DNA of 15,201 bases from an uncultured Collinsella sp. (GCA_902495265.1 CABUWR010000008.1:1-15201), one strand, 5' to 3'; positions 1 through 6,973 are shown, numbered from the stretch's first letter. The notes: generated by a model from the letters alone, not told the origin. Translations and numbers: made by a program.

Positions 1-86
1 AAGCCGTTTCACATCGCGCCCCACGCCATCTGTCCTCTCATGCGATAATCCTCCGCAGCAGTCACCGACAGCAGAGGGAGTTTGTG

Positions 87-710
87 ATGAAGGTTCTTTT
101 GGTCAATGGCAGCCCCAAGGCAAACGGCAACACCGCCCGCGCACTCGCCGAGGTTGCCGAGCAACTTAATGCCGAAGGCATTGATACCGAGGTGTTTCAG
201 CTGGGCGCCAAGCCCATTCGCGATTGCATCGGTTGCGGCCAGTGCGGCAAGCTTGGCGGTCGCTGTACCTTTGACGACGACGTGGTGAACGAGCTCATCG
301 CTGCCGCCGAGCAGGCAGATGGCTTTGTCTTTGGCTCACCCGTCTACTATGCGCACCCCAGCGGACGCATCCTTTCGGCCCTCGATCGCGCCTTCTATGC
401 AGGCGGGCATGCCTTTGAGCACAAGCCCGGCGCCGCGGTCGCCGTCGCCCGTCGCGGCGGCACGTCGACCACGTTCGATGTGCTCAACAAGTACTTCACC
501 ATTAAGCAAATGCCCGTGGTTGCTTCCACCTACTGGAACAACGTGTTTGGCCGCGTGCCCGGCGACGCCGATGGGGACGCCGAAGGCCTTGCCACCATGC
601 GAAATATCGGCAAAAACATGGCGTGGCTCCTGCGCTGCATCGAGGCAGGACAGGCCGCCGGTATCAACGCACCCGAGGCAGATCACGCAACGACCAACTT
701 CATTCGATAG
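87..710 (+). CDS. NAD(P)H-dependent flavodoxin-fold reductase, iron-sulfur flavoprotein type
   Basis: Predicted cytoplasmic FMN-binding reductase of the NADPH-dependent FMN reductase / iron-sulfur flavoprotein superfamily, 207 aa. The N-terminus has the flavodoxin-like phosphate loop (VNGSPKANGNT, residues 6-16), and GSPVYYAHPSG near residue 84 fits the second flavin-contact loop. Cysteines 47, 50, 53 and 60 form CX2CX2CX6C. This matches the compact motif that binds a 4Fe-4S cluster in Isf-type proteins (family knowledge), so electron transfer through a cluster is possible. ATG at 87 is preferred to GTG at 84 because the GAGGGAG ribosome site (74-80) is then 6 nt away. A GATAAT box at 44-49 could be the -10 element. 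The next gene starts 12 nt after the stop, so the two are probably co-transcribed. The substrate cannot be read from the sequence. Confidence 0.85.
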   Translation: MKVLLVNGSPKANGNTARALAEVAEQLNAEGIDTEVFQLGAKPIRDCIGCGQCGKLGGRCTFDDDVVNELIAAAEQADGFVFGSPVYYAHPSGRILSALDRAFYAGGHAFEHKPGAAVAVARRGGTSTTFDVLNKYFTIKQMPVVASTYWNNVFGRVPGDADGDAEGLATMRNIGKNMAWLLRCIEAGQAAGINAPEADHATTNFIR

Positions 711-722
711 AGCGGCGGAACC

Positions 723-1064
723 ATGAATATTCAAATCTTCGGGACTAAGAAGTCGTTCGACACCAAAAAGGCCCAGCGCTATTTTAAGGAGCGCCGCATT
801 AAGGTGCAGTTTATTGACCTTAAGGAAAAGGAGATGAGCAAGGGCGAGCTCACGAGCGTGATGCAAGCGGTCGGCGGCATCGACAAGCTGCTCAACCCCA
901 AGGCCAAGGACAAGGAGACGCTCGCGCTCATCCAGCACCTCACCCCTAGCCAGCGCTTCGACAAGCTGCTCGAGAACCAGCAGGTTCTAGCCGAGCCCAT
1001 CGTGCGCAACGGCAAAAAGGCCACCGTCGGTTATTGCCCCGATGTATGGGGAGCCTGGGAGTAG
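723..1064 (+). CDS. ArsC/Spx/YffB-family thioredoxin-fold protein lacking the catalytic cysteine
   Basis: A 113-aa protein with the size and layout of the ArsC family (arsenate reductase, Spx, YffB). It has an N-terminal beta strand and active-site loop FGTKKSFDTKKA (residues 6-17), a central helical part with LLNPKAKD, and the C-terminal IVRNGKKATVGY segment. In YffB/ArsC relatives the loop reads like YGIKNCDTVKKA. Here the catalytic cysteine position is Ser11 (codon tcg), and the only cysteine is in GYCPDVW near the C-terminus. Classic glutathione- or thioredoxin-linked arsenate reduction is therefore unlikely, and a regulatory or binding role fits better (inference). It sits 12 nt after the flavoprotein stop and has only a weak GGCGG ribosome site, which suggests co-transcription and perhaps translational coupling. 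Confidence 0.82.
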   Translation: MNIQIFGTKKSFDTKKAQRYFKERRIKVQFIDLKEKEMSKGELTSVMQAVGGIDKLLNPKAKDKETLALIQHLTPSQRFDKLLENQQVLAEPIVRNGKKATVGYCPDVWGAWE

Positions 1065-1150
1065 CTTGTGTTATTTGCCGGCGCGTGGGTATAAGAGCAG
1101 GCGTTTGGCATAAGATTCAACTGTAAGCCATGTCTAACAAAGGAGGGCAC

Positions 1151-2281
1151 ATGCCCAACAAACCCGTGAAGATCATCATGCTTACCGGATACCTCGGTGC
1201 CGGCAAGACCACGCTGCTCAACCACATCCTCGCTAACGACGGCGGCATCCGCGCCGCCGTCATCGTCAACGATATCGGCGAGATCAACGTCGACGCCAGC
1301 CTCATCGCCGATGGCGGCCTTTCCGAGACCGACGACCTCATCCCGCTCACCAACGGCTGCATCTGCTGCACGCTTTCGGACGACCTGGCCAACCAGCTGC
1401 AGGGCATCGCCGATTCGGGCAACTTCGACTACATCATCATCGAGGCATCGGGCATTTGCGAGCCCATCCCCATCGCCTACACCATCTCGAGCTTCTGCGA
1501 CGAGGCCAAGGTGGGCGGCGAGCCCAAGCTCGCACTCGACAACATCGTGGCCGTGGTCGATTGCGCCCGCATGTACGACGAGTTCAACGGCGGTCGCGAC
1601 CTGCTGGCCGAGGATATCGACGAAGACGACATCGAGAGCCTGCTCATCCAGCAGATTGAATTCTGTTCTACGCTGATCCTCAACAAGACCGATACCGTCA
1701 CGCCCGAGCAGATCGCCGAGCTCAAGGCTATCGTGCGCAGCCTGCAGAAGGACGCCGTGATTGTCGAGGCTCAAAACGGTGAGGTCCCTATGGAGGAGCT
1801 GCTCGATACCGACCGCTTCGACTTTATGCGCGCCTACAACTCCGCCGCCTGGATCGAGGCCATGGAGCATCCCGAGGAGCACGACGACCCCGAGGTGCTC
1901 GAGTACGACATCGAGACCTTTGTGTACTCGCGCCGCAAGCCGTTTGACCTGCAGAAGTTCACCGATTTTGTTGAGCAGGAGTGGCCCGACGAGGTCATCC
2001 GCGTCAAGGGTCCGCTGTGGCAGACCGGCGATCCGGACATGTGCTACATGTTTGAGCAGGCTGGCCACCAGATGCGTCTGATGGAGAACGGTCTGTTCGT
2101 TGACTCCGCGCCCGAAGGCGAGAAGCAGAAGATCATCGACGAAAACCCCGAGATCATGCAGATTTGGGACGACGAGACGGGCGACCGCATGACGAGCCTG
2201 TGCATCATCGGCCGTCATATGGACAAGGACGCGCTCATCGCCTCCCTCGATGCCTGCCTGACCGACTGGCACCGCGCCTAG
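1151..2281 (+). CDS. COG0523 (CobW/YjiA) family GTPase, putative metal chaperone
   Basis: G3E-family P-loop GTPase, 376 aa, of the group that uses GTP hydrolysis to deliver zinc, cobalt or another metal to target proteins in the cytoplasm. Visible motifs are the Walker A loop GYLGAGKT (13-20), the diagnostic metal-binding CXCC (NGCICCT, cysteines 70, 72, 73), EASGICEP (98-105) and the guanine-specificity motif NKTD (178-181). An acidic middle section is followed by a CobW_C-type domain (about 255-370). ATG at 1151 is chosen over the in-frame ATG at 1130 because a strong AAAGGAGG site ends 4 nt before it. The gene is closed by a hairpin terminator 40 nt downstream. No cobalamin or zinc-uptake genes lie nearby, so the metal is unknown. 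No Zur-like operator was recognised in the 86-bp upstream gap. Confidence 0.92.
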   Translation: MPNKPVKIIMLTGYLGAGKTTLLNHILANDGGIRAAVIVNDIGEINVDASLIADGGLSETDDLIPLTNGCICCTLSDDLANQLQGIADSGNFDYIIIEASGICEPIPIAYTISSFCDEAKVGGEPKLALDNIVAVVDCARMYDEFNGGRDLLAEDIDEDDIESLLIQQIEFCSTLILNKTDTVTPEQIAELKAIVRSLQKDAVIVEAQNGEVPMEELLDTDRFDFMRAYNSAAWIEAMEHPEEHDDPEVLEYDIETFVYSRRKPFDLQKFTDFVEQEWPDEVIRVKGPLWQTGDPDMCYMFEQAGHQMRLMENGLFVDSAPEGEKQKIIDENPEIMQIWDDETGDRMTSLCIIGRHMDKDALIASLDACLTDWHRA

Positions 2282-2320
2282 GTTTATCCAAGCGGGCATT
2301 TTCCGCCCACGTAACCGCCA

Positions 2321-2356
2321 AACCACCACGAAGGTGCCCTTTGTGGTGGTTTTTCG
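2321..2356 (+). terminator. Rho-independent terminator of the COG0523 gene
   Basis: A perfect 9-bp stem, AACCACCAC (2321-2329) with GTGGTGGTT (2343-2351), encloses a 13-nt loop and runs into a T-rich tract (TTTCGTT). It lies 40 nt after the GTPase stop and 20 nt before the methyltransferase ATG, so the two genes are probably separate transcripts, or the second is partly read through. Confidence 0.85.
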
Positions 2357-2375
2357 TTCTGAGCCAAGGAGATTC

Positions 2376-2975
2376 ATGTTCAACATTGTGCTGTATGCGC
2401 CCGAGATTCCGGCCAATACGGGCAATATCGGCCGCACCTGCGTGGTCACCGGCGCCCACCTGCATCTGGTGGAGCCACTGGGCTTTTCGCTCGATGACAA
2501 GACAGTACGTCGCGCCGGCCTGGGCTACTGGCAAAACTTGGACGTGACCACCTATGCCGGCTGGGAGGATTTCCTTGCGCGCAACGACCTCTCCCCCGCC
2601 GACGAGCGCCTGCACTTGCTGACCAAAAAGGCGCGCCGTACCTATGCGCAAAGCACCTACCGCGACGGCGACTTTTTGGTCTTTGGCAGCGAGAGCTCGG
2701 GCATTCCCGAGCCACTGCTTGCCGCGGCGCCCGAGCGTTGCGAGCGCATCCCCATGCTGCGCGATTGCGACTCGCTCGACAACGCCGACGTCTGGGAGGC
2801 TCATGAGGAGTCACTCGGGCACACCGAGGGCAGCCACGAGGCCATTCTTCAACAGGACATCTGCGGCAACTTCGTCAATCCGGACGACTACCGCATCAGC
2901 GCCCTCAACCTCTCCAACAGCGCCGCCATCGTCCTCTACGAGGCCCTGCGCCAAACAGGCTTTCCGGGAATGTGA
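2376..2975 (+). CDS. trmL: tRNA (cytidine/uridine-34 2'-O)-methyltransferase, SPOUT family, TrmL-like
   Basis: SPOUT-class S-adenosylmethionine methyltransferase, 199 aa, predicted to methylate the 2'-hydroxyl of wobble nucleotide 34 in certain tRNAs (leucine tRNAs in E. coli TrmL/YibK). Motif 1 is PEIPANTGNIGRTC (9-22), motif 2 is FGSESSGIPEPLL (103-115), and motif 3, the AdoMet knot, is RISALNLSNSAAIVLYEALRQ (173-193). Typical TrmL proteins are about 155-160 aa with IPM followed almost directly by motif 3. Here about 45 residues (128-172), rich in Asp, Glu and His, separate them. The ATG at 2376 follows an AAGGAG site by 4 nt. An upstream in-frame GTG would start inside the terminator and is rejected. 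The TGA stop lies inside a palindromic repeat. Confidence 0.93.
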   Translation: MFNIVLYAPEIPANTGNIGRTCVVTGAHLHLVEPLGFSLDDKTVRRAGLGYWQNLDVTTYAGWEDFLARNDLSPADERLHLLTKKARRTYAQSTYRDGDFLVFGSESSGIPEPLLAAAPERCERIPMLRDCDSLDNADVWEAHEESLGHTEGSHEAILQQDICGNFVNPDDYRISALNLSNSAAIVLYEALRQTGFPGM

Positions 2976-2998
2976 CAAAGGGACTGTCCCTTTGTCAC
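2972..2998. repeat. Palindromic repeat copy 1 (perfect, 27 bp)
   Basis: GTGACAAAGGGAC, a central T, then its exact reverse complement (13+1+13). The trmL stop codon TGA (2973-2975) is the left end of the repeat. It lies between the convergent ends of trmL and the EcsC-family gene, where a strong RNA hairpin could end or protect transcripts in both directions, although no long T-tract follows. Same family as the copies at 8221, 10771 and 11981. Confidence 0.95.
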
Positions 2999-3078
2999 GC
3001 AATTAGGTCCGCACCCCTACCTATACCGATTTGCACCAAACGCCGCCAAAGTTCTCCGTCATCGAAGAACACGGTCGG

Positions 3079-4467
3079 TTATCCTTCTGCATCGCAAGCC
3101 TCAACCTCACCGTTCACAGAGGCCGTCTCCATACCGACAAGTATTGCAATACGCTCCTGTTTTTCAATGATGAACCGCTTATGGTAGAAGATGTTGGCAT
3201 ATTGCAAAACACGATTCATCTGCGAGACATCAAACAAGGCGCCGACAACGCCGCCAAACACGGGAATGGCCTTGCCGAGGGATTTTTGAGTGATATTCCT
3301 GCCAATTTGTTCGAGTACGTTTTTGAAAACACTATTCTCGAGCGACTTCTTGCCGGCATTCTCGAGTGCCTTACGTGCAGCGGCATTAGCAAGGGCGCGA
3401 ATCTGCGTGACAAGCATAGCCGCGCCGCCCCGTGCCGCCATTGCCGTCCAGCCTTTCTTGACCGTCTGCTTCACACCCTCCATCTCGGCTACAAGCATTA
3501 CTTTACCGATTGTGACAGCCATGCCATCAGCAGAGCCTGCCGACGGAGCCATCGCGTTTGAAAACACATCGCCCGCAATGACCATTTCAGCCGGATCCTC
3601 TTTAACGTTAAATCCGTACATCATGGCAACCGACTGCACCGCGCGATAATAGAGAAACATGCTGAATACGATATTGAAGGGCAAACCGGCAAACCCAGGA
3701 GCACCTGTCACCGCACCCTCGGTCGCCGCAAGCAGCAAGTGTCTACCGTTCTCACCTGCCGCAATCCTCGCGACGTCAAAACTGCGAAGCATGAATAACT
3801 CGTCAATCGAACGGATAGTAACGCCTTCAAGCGTAGTATTTGCGGCCTCAACAATCTGCGCCTCAGTAACGCTGTACTTGGCAGCTTGCTCCTCGATAGC
3901 TTTGAAACCATCGACGACCTGCTTCATAACCTGTGCATATAGCTCTTGTTGCTGAATCTCACTTGTAAGCTCATCGACCGCATCTCCAACGGCAGTGCGA
4001 AGATTCTCCGGTATCTTTAGCCCAGCCATATCGGTCAGCTGCTTGAGCTTTGAAGGCGCTACCATCTTTTCGTATTGCTCGGTCAATACCTCAAGCTCGG
4101 CAAGCTCTTGATTGGTCAGCAACGGATCGGGCAACACCCAATCACCGTTATCGTCAACGAGCGTCGATGGCAGGCCGAGTTGCTCTTGTCGCTTTGCGCT
4201 GTAGCGTTCATTCACCGCGGCTGCAGTTGCAGAAGCAATCCCATTTGCAAAGTCAGTAATACCTTTAAGCGCATTATCCGCCAACGGGCTAGCGGCGTCC
4301 GCCAATTCACTCGATTTCTTTTGGGTCTCCTTGACCACACCCATAATGGCGTTTTGCGCGCCATTTAATGCTCCAAACATTATGTTCTCCAGCGAAGAAG
4401 AACCGACACCGGGCTTCTGCTGCTTTTCGGGCTCCGCCTCACCAAACTGTTGTCGTTTATCGGACAC
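3079..4467 (-). CDS. EcsC-family protein
   Basis: A 462-aa protein recognised as EcsC-like by the segment around residues 215-330. This contains RSIDELFMLRSFDVARIAA, an ATEGAVTGAPGFAGLPF glycine-rich turn, a hydrophobic FNIVFSMFLYYRAVQSVAMMYGF helix, and DPAEMVIAGD. The N-terminal third is hydrophilic, Gln/Glu-rich and probably helical. A further Gly-rich hydrophobic stretch (FGGVVGALFDVSQ) lies near the C-terminus. EcsC proteins are poorly characterised and are thought to act at or near the membrane, so no function is assigned. The GTG at 4467 is preferred because AAGGG is 8 nt upstream. A GTG at 4476 is the alternative. The start sits 11 nt after the upstream DUF4230-like stop, so the two genes form a coupled operon. 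The gene is lower in G+C than the housekeeping genes upstream, suggesting transfer. Confidence 0.8.
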   Translation of the reverse strand: MSDKRQQFGEAEPEKQQKPGVGSSSLENIMFGALNGAQNAIMGVVKETQKKSSELADAASPLADNALKGITDFANGIASATAAAVNERYSAKRQEQLGLPSTLVDDNGDWVLPDPLLTNQELAELEVLTEQYEKMVAPSKLKQLTDMAGLKIPENLRTAVGDAVDELTSEIQQQELYAQVMKQVVDGFKAIEEQAAKYSVTEAQIVEAANTTLEGVTIRSIDELFMLRSFDVARIAAGENGRHLLLAATEGAVTGAPGFAGLPFNIVFSMFLYYRAVQSVAMMYGFNVKEDPAEMVIAGDVFSNAMAPSAGSADGMAVTIGKVMLVAEMEGVKQTVKKGWTAMAARGGAAMLVTQIRALANAAARKALENAGKKSLENSVFKNVLEQIGRNITQKSLGKAIPVFGGVVGALFDVSQMNRVLQYANIFYHKRFIIEKQERIAILVGMETASVNGEVEACDAEG

Positions 4468-4478
4468 ACCATTCACCC

Positions 4479-5123
4479 TTACTTAAACGTAACGTTAATA
4501 TCGACATCGTCGCCGCATAGGGCTTTGACCTGTTTTTCGATCAATCCGCTGGCTCTATCATCAGATTCTTTGAGCATATCGCTCTCTTCGACCTTCTTGG
4601 TCTGCTCTTTCTTCGCCTGTTTCAACAAACCGTTCAGATCGTCCGTACTTACTTGATTCCAGTTCAGAAAACCATTGTCCTCAACATATTTCTTCAATGT
4701 ATTGGGGTCTGTTGAAAAAGAGGTAATTTCCGAGTGAGGCAATGTAACCTTTACGCTCTTGACCTCTGAGTTCTCGTCGTTCATATCAACCCGCTTGATT
4801 TCAATCTTCATTTTATCGGCATCGATCCCGATATCAGCCTTGCCGTCAATCGTTGCGACATATCGCTTAGACGTAAAGGGGTTTTCCCACCCAAGCGGAT
4901 TCCCCGCTTCATCGATTGAGAGCAGCTGCGTAAAGTTATATTCGTACGTCACAAGCTTTACGACCGGCGCGATCTCCTCGCGAATCGAATCATCGGTGAT
5001 CGTTGTAGGATTACGTGTCAAATACAACCAGATACACCCGGCAGTCGCCACGGCCGTAACAGCCAGCAAACCGCCAAAGATTAGCTTTTGCGTTATTGAT
5101 GTAAACAAGTTTGTTCTTGTCAT
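4479..5123 (-). CDS. Membrane-anchored DUF4230-like protein
   Basis: A 214-aa protein with a short basic N-terminus, one transmembrane segment (about 14-35, IFGGLLAVTAVATAGCIWLYL), and a soluble, presumably extracytoplasmic domain. The VVKLVTYEYNFTQLLSI segment resembles the start of DUF4230 domains. The C-terminal part is Lys/Glu-rich and probably coiled (LKQAKKEQTKKVEESDMLK). The membrane cysteine is not in a proper lipobox (TAGC), so a transmembrane anchor is favoured over a lipoprotein. ATG at 5123 is chosen because it places the hydrophobic segment near the N-terminus and follows AAAGG by 9 nt. ATGs at 5180 and 5195 would add a charged extension. It directly precedes the EcsC-family gene and follows a lipoprotein gene, making an envelope-associated cassette. 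Function unknown. The DUF4230 assignment is tentative. Confidence 0.7.
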   Translation of the reverse strand: MTRTNLFTSITQKLIFGGLLAVTAVATAGCIWLYLTRNPTTITDDSIREEIAPVVKLVTYEYNFTQLLSIDEAGNPLGWENPFTSKRYVATIDGKADIGIDADKMKIEIKRVDMNDENSEVKSVKVTLPHSEITSFSTDPNTLKKYVEDNGFLNWNQVSTDDLNGLLKQAKKEQTKKVEESDMLKESDDRASGLIEKQVKALCGDDVDINVTFK

Positions 5124-5171
5124 CCTGCTTCGCCTTTCTTTTATGGGCCCGACTTCTCCATCATCTTCCAT

Positions 5172-5203
5172 CGTGTACATGACGGCACGAATCATTCTGT
5201 CAA
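5172..5203 (-). promoter_or_regulatory. Possible promoter of the DUF4230-like/EcsC operon
   Basis: On the minus strand a consensus -35 box TTGACA (5203-5198) lies just after the terminator of the upstream lipoprotein gene. About 17-18 nt further is a poor -10 candidate (TGTACA, 5179-5174). Initiation here would give a leader of about 45 nt before the ATG at 5123, consistent with that start choice. The weak -10 keeps confidence low. Confidence 0.3.
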
Positions 5204-5213
5204 CGGCTTAATG

Positions 5214-5245
5214 CAAAACGCGACCGTTCGGAGAAAACGGTCGCG
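5214..5245 (-). terminator. Rho-independent terminator of the lipoprotein gene
   Basis: A perfect 10-bp stem pairs CGCGACCGTT with AACGGTCGCG (5219-5228 and 5236-5245) around a 7-nt loop. On the minus strand it is followed by TTTT. It lies 22 nt after the lipoprotein stop, so that gene is a separate transcript from the DUF4230-like/EcsC pair. Confidence 0.88.
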
Positions 5246-5267
5246 CATTCTTTCCAATTCCCGCGAA

Positions 5268-6080
5268 TTATTCCTTGATGCTGTAATTCGATACTGTCGG
5301 CGCGACCCTCGAAGCGTCTACCTCACTCATTACCTCAAACTTCACCTTCTCGCCAGGCGCCCAGGCGGATGTATCTGCGTAGCATTCTTCCGCCCTTACA
5401 CCATCGGCATCGTAAAGAGCAACATTTAGAAAAACGTTTTCGAACGATATGTCAGAGGTGTTTTCGACGATTGCGGTGTACGTATAGAGGCCGTAGCCGT
5501 CGTCACTTTTCTCAAAGGTCGCCGATGAGAGCAGGCCATTGATAACCTCATCATTATGCGTCTTCTCCTCCACGGTCCTACCGTTCTTGATCAGCTCGTC
5601 AAACGCATCTCGATACTCATCATCGACCGTCAAGTCATACCGATCAACCAGTTTCTTAAGCTGTGCAGATCGTGCGTCATAGGCCTTTTCCCATTCGTCG
5701 TAATACTTGGGATCCGATTCCGCATACTTCTTGACAACATCAAGCTGATTATCAAGCAGATTGAGATAGGCAATGACGTCTTCTTGCATCTTAGTGTCTT
5801 TAAATGACGCCTTTTTGAGTTCTTTGTCGTTATCGATCTCGGTTTTAATTGCCTCTTTTCGCACTTTATTCGAGCCCAGATCAGCATCTTCTCCCAGTGA
5901 TTCAAGGTAATCCGACCGCTTTTGATAGCCTTGAGCAATCACGGCCATTGCACGTTCATCGGCATAATCAGGCCCATCGTTTTTCTTCTCAACCTGCGAA
6001 CAGCCGCTCAGCAGAAGTGCCCCACAGAGCACCGTCGCAAATAGCGAGATCGCCGCAACCATCCCATAATGCCTTTTCAT
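5268..6080 (-). CDS. Lipoprotein with C-terminal FxLYD-like domain
   Basis: A 270-aa predicted surface lipoprotein. The signal peptide has the basic start MKRHYG, a hydrophobic core, and lipobox LSGC with the lipidated cysteine at residue 27. The central part (about 40-190) is highly charged and helical, with many Lys/Asp/Glu and Tyr residues. The last ~85 residues (YTYTAIVENTSDISFENVFL, then NVALYDADG and APGEKVKFEV) look like the immunoglobulin-like FxLYD fold, which often occurs in Gram-positive lipoproteins. ATG at 6080 is certain: AGGAGG lies 6 nt upstream and the signal peptide begins there. It has its own terminator and lies upstream of the DUF4230-like/EcsC operon. The partner or ligand is unknown. 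Base composition is lower in G+C than flanking housekeeping genes. Confidence 0.83.
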   Translation of the reverse strand: MKRHYGMVAAISLFATVLCGALLLSGCSQVEKKNDGPDYADERAMAVIAQGYQKRSDYLESLGEDADLGSNKVRKEAIKTEIDNDKELKKASFKDTKMQEDVIAYLNLLDNQLDVVKKYAESDPKYYDEWEKAYDARSAQLKKLVDRYDLTVDDEYRDAFDELIKNGRTVEEKTHNDEVINGLLSSATFEKSDDGYGLYTYTAIVENTSDISFENVFLNVALYDADGVRAEECYADTSAWAPGEKVKFEVMSEVDASRVAPTVSNYSIKE

Positions 6081-6116
6081 CTTGTCCTCCTTTAAATACA
6101 AAACACGATATCTAGC

Positions 6117-6235
6117 CCCCTCGTCAAAAAGCAGACGAATTGGCAACGCGGTGGCACTATTTGGTTCCAGGGCGTGAACTGGATAAACATCGAGGGAAGG
6201 AGTGGACTCCGTGCAATAAACTCCCCTCGTCAAAA
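6117..6235. repeat. 13-bp direct repeat pair flanking a 93-bp spacer
   Basis: CCCCTCGTCAAAA occurs at 6117-6129 and again at 6223-6235, 106 bp apart. The pair lies in the gap between the recombinase stop and the lipoprotein start. On the minus strand each reads TTTTGACGAGGGG and so contains a TTGACG box, but neither has a well-placed -10. The spacing is about ten helical turns. The pair could be a recombination footprint, recombinase binding sites, or duplicated promoter parts. Confidence 0.6.
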
Positions 6236-6242
6236 TGTCTAG

Positions 6243-6878
6243 TTAAAGAGGACGGACAGACGGCGAACGGTCATATCCGTTCGCGTCCGCCCGTCTCCAA
6301 CGATCAAACGTCGATGCGCTGACGTTCAAAAGCATTGCGGCCTCTTGCCTCGTAACCTCACCTCCTTCGAATGATTTGATGACATCGCGGTAGCTATCCG
6401 GACGTTCGAGCGTCGGTCTCCCAAATCTCACACCCCGCAGACGCGCCGACGCGATACCCTCCGCCTGGCGCTGCTTTATGTTTTCGCGCTCCACCTGAGC
6501 CACATAGCTCAAAACCTGAAGCACTAGGTCGGCAATAAAAGTCCCCGTAATCCCATTGGGCTGTTCGCGTGTATCAAGCAATGGCATATCGAGTACCACG
6601 ATGGCAACGCGTTTGTCCATCGTTATGCGACGCCATTCATCGAGAACCTCCCGGTAGTCGCGGCCTAATCGGTCGATACTCTTAATCACCAGAACGTCCC
6701 CTTCGCGCAGACGACGAAGAAGACGCTGGTACTGAGGACGCCCGAAGTCCTTTCCGCTCGCTTTGTCAGCGTAGATCAAATTCGTTTGGACCGGAAACCG
6801 CTCCAGCGCATCCAGTTGGCGATCCAGGTTCTGATCTGCTGACGAAACTCGAGCATACCCATAGATTCTGTTTTTCAT
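6243..6878 (-). CDS. Small serine recombinase (resolvase/invertase family)
   Basis: A 211-aa site-specific recombinase with the standard resolvase order. The catalytic domain begins YGYARVSSADQNLDRQ, with the nucleophile expected at Ser12. KSIDRLGRDYREVLDEW and VAIVVLDMPLLDTRE follow, then the long E-helix region VLQVLSYVAQVERENIKQRQAEGI. The C-terminal helix-turn-helix (about 165-190) contains TRQEAAMLLNVSASTFDRWR. The length is normal and no key residue appears lost, so it is probably active. ATG at 6878 is favoured because a GGGGG site lies 5 nt upstream and the YARVS motif then sits at the usual distance. An ATG at 6890 is possible. It lies at the edge of the low-GC accessory block and diverges from an AAA+ ATPase, so it may have brought in or inverted part of the region. 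No transposase partner is present. Confidence 0.92.
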   Translation of the reverse strand: MKNRIYGYARVSSADQNLDRQLDALERFPVQTNLIYADKASGKDFGRPQYQRLLRRLREGDVLVIKSIDRLGRDYREVLDEWRRITMDKRVAIVVLDMPLLDTREQPNGITGTFIADLVLQVLSYVAQVERENIKQRQAEGIASARLRGVRFGRPTLERPDSYRDVIKSFEGGEVTRQEAAMLLNVSASTFDRWRRADANGYDRSPSVRPL

Positions 6879-6956
6879 GATTGCCCCCATCAGCCGCACG
6901 ATGGCGGCATCAGCTCATTTGAGAGCCCACTCACAATAGGGCGTGCAAATTTCGCG

Positions 6957-6973
6957 AATGGGTTGAACCCATT
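6957..6973. promoter_or_regulatory. 17-bp perfect palindrome in the divergent recombinase/ATPase gap
   Basis: AATGGGTT, central G, AACCCATT (8+1+8). It is nested inside a wider inverted repeat, GAGCCC at 6923-6928 and GGGCTC at 6977-6982. It lies about 80 bp upstream of the recombinase start and 143 bp upstream of the ATPase start. The symmetry suits a dimeric DNA-binding protein such as a regulator or the recombinase. The rest of the 237-bp gap holds a small GCCGC/GCGGC hairpin (6893-6908) just ahead of the recombinase start and the phased repeats next to the ATPase. Confidence 0.5.

Noticed and set aside
336..938. 200-codon minus-strand frame across the flavoprotein and ArsC-like genes
   Set aside because: Antisense to two genes with clear family motifs. 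Shadow.
1031..2500. 489-codon open frame on the minus strand opposite the COG0523 gene
   Set aside because: Low-complexity Val/Leu/Asp composition with no domain, and it runs antisense through a terminator and two real genes.
3031..3561. 176-codon plus-strand frame opposite the EcsC-family gene
   Set aside because: No motif or good start signal. The minus-strand frame has EcsC motifs, a coupled start and full length.
5048..5060. Lipoprotein lipobox in the DUF4230-like protein (TAGC)
   Set aside because: Position -3 is Thr instead of Leu/Val/Ile, and hydrophobic residues continue past the Cys, so a transmembrane anchor fits better.
6117..6235. Integration att sites bounding the low-GC block
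   Set aside because: The two copies lie only 106 bp apart in one gap and do not flank the block. No tRNA gene is present.
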